Part shown: in pieces, positions 63,834-64,000 of the stretch
How positions within the stretch are numbered: position 1 is the first letter of the stretch
How the letters are laid out: each line of letters begins with the position of its first letter
NCBI RefSeq assembly: GCF_030063145.1
Contig: NZ_JASISM010000001.1
Span: 620,001 to 684,000, forward strand
From: Cryobacterium sp. PH31-L1
GTDB taxonomy: Bacteria; Actinomycetota; Actinomycetes; Actinomycetales; Microbacteriaceae
Length of the DNA stretch: 64,000 bases
Reading direction: 5' to 3'
The notes under the pieces: generated by a model
The model's database searches: none
What the model saw: the letters and a program-made list of their open reading frames with translations, nothing else
Told to the model about the DNA's origin: nothing
Translations under genes and position numbers: made by a program

Positions 63834-64000
63834 GCACCAACGACACCGTCCGCACCCAGCCCACATCGATCCCGGTGCTGCGCCGCATCCTGATTTACGG
63901 CGGCTGGGTCGCCATCGCCATCGCCGTCGTCGGCTCGATCATCGGCTATCTCGTCGACGGCGGCACCGGTGTGCTCAGCGCGCTGATCGGTACGGCCATG
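63830..64000 (+). CDS. Small membrane protein, 5' end only (AtpI-like position)
   Basis: The first 57 codons of a gene cut by the right edge. MSTNDTVRTQPTSIPVLRR is followed by two hydrophobic stretches (WVAIAIAVVGSIIGYLV, then GVLSALIGTAM). In actinobacteria the gene after the wecA-like transferase is often a small membrane protein upstream of the ATP synthase operon, so it may be AtpI-like; this is inferred from gene order. ATGA overlap with the upstream stop fixes the start. Confidence 0.7.
   Translation, partial: MSTNDTVRTQPTSIPVLRRILIYGGWVAIAIAVVGSIIGYLVDGGTGVLSALIGTAM

Overview
The window is high-GC, densely packed chromosomal DNA from an actinobacterium. The best fit is the family Microbacteriaceae, with Cryobacterium or a close cold-living relative most likely. 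Supporting signs are the order argS-lmeA-lysA-hom-thrC-thrB-rho-prfA, the 1613-residue NAD-glutamate dehydrogenase, a mycoredoxin-type CGDC thioltransferase, frequent GTG/TTG starts, many ATGA/GTGA gene overlaps and a secreted DUF3494 ice-binding protein. Family membership is an inference; no rRNA is present. No CRISPR array, prophage or intact insertion sequence was seen.

Layout. 1-9091: end of a DUF35 OB-fold gene, M20 peptidase, secreted lytic-transglycosylase-like protein, NAD-glutamate dehydrogenase, luciferase-like monooxygenase. 9247-18411: small genes, mostly single, including mycoredoxin, ice-binding protein, histidine phosphatase, AtoE-type transporter, EEP hydrolase, TauE exporter, HAD hydrolase, an orphan DarT-like ADP-ribosyltransferase, a MOSC protein and a small HTH protein. 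18563-23292: Dps, then a tight four-gene run (acyl-CoA dehydrogenase-like, PIG-L deacetylase/methyltransferase fusion, GT2 glycosyltransferase, aldo-keto reductase). 23299-34139 (minus): histidine utilisation operon (IclR regulator, hutU, M20 amidohydrolase, hutF, hutI) continuing into oligopeptidase B and a SNF2 helicase. 34183-38215: accessory stretch with a PrmC-like methyltransferase, a DUF2277 protein, two paralogous membrane proteins, a visibly AT-richer HsdR-like nuclease, a fragment of a VapB antitoxin gene and a gamma-carbonic-anhydrase-like protein. 38387-46808: secreted metzincin, threonine-synthase-like enzyme with a 55-residue zinc ribbon, isocitrate lyase, amine oxidase, SulP transporter and MerR regulator. 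46947-64000: tRNA-Arg(CCG), a lipoprotein and a housekeeping block: argS, lmeA, lysA, hom, thrC, thrB, rho, prfA, cysE/cysK (opposite strand), prmC, tsaC/sua5, wecA-like, and the start of a small membrane protein gene.

How the genes work together. lysA, hom, thrC and thrB form an overlapping aspartate-family operon (lysine and threonine). cysK and cysE form a cysteine-synthesis pair lying between prfA and prmC. The hut genes carry urocanate to glutamate by the HutF route, with an M20 hydrolase in the place of HutG, and NAD-glutamate dehydrogenase could pass that glutamate to the TCA cycle. Isocitrate lyase points to growth on acetate or fatty acids, and the AtoE-like transporter may supply short-chain acids.

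Most worth a second look: (1) the acyl-CoA dehydrogenase-like/PIG-L-methyltransferase/GT2 cassette, whose product I cannot name; (2) the DarT-like protein with an added zinc knuckle and no DarG beside it; (3) the AT-rich HsdR-like orphan beside a VapB gene fragment; (4) GGGCCC-rich palindromic repeats, both between convergent genes; (5) an over-represented, reading-frame-locked GCATCCG[C/T] word; (6) a long N/Q/R/G/D-rich repeat region inside Rho.
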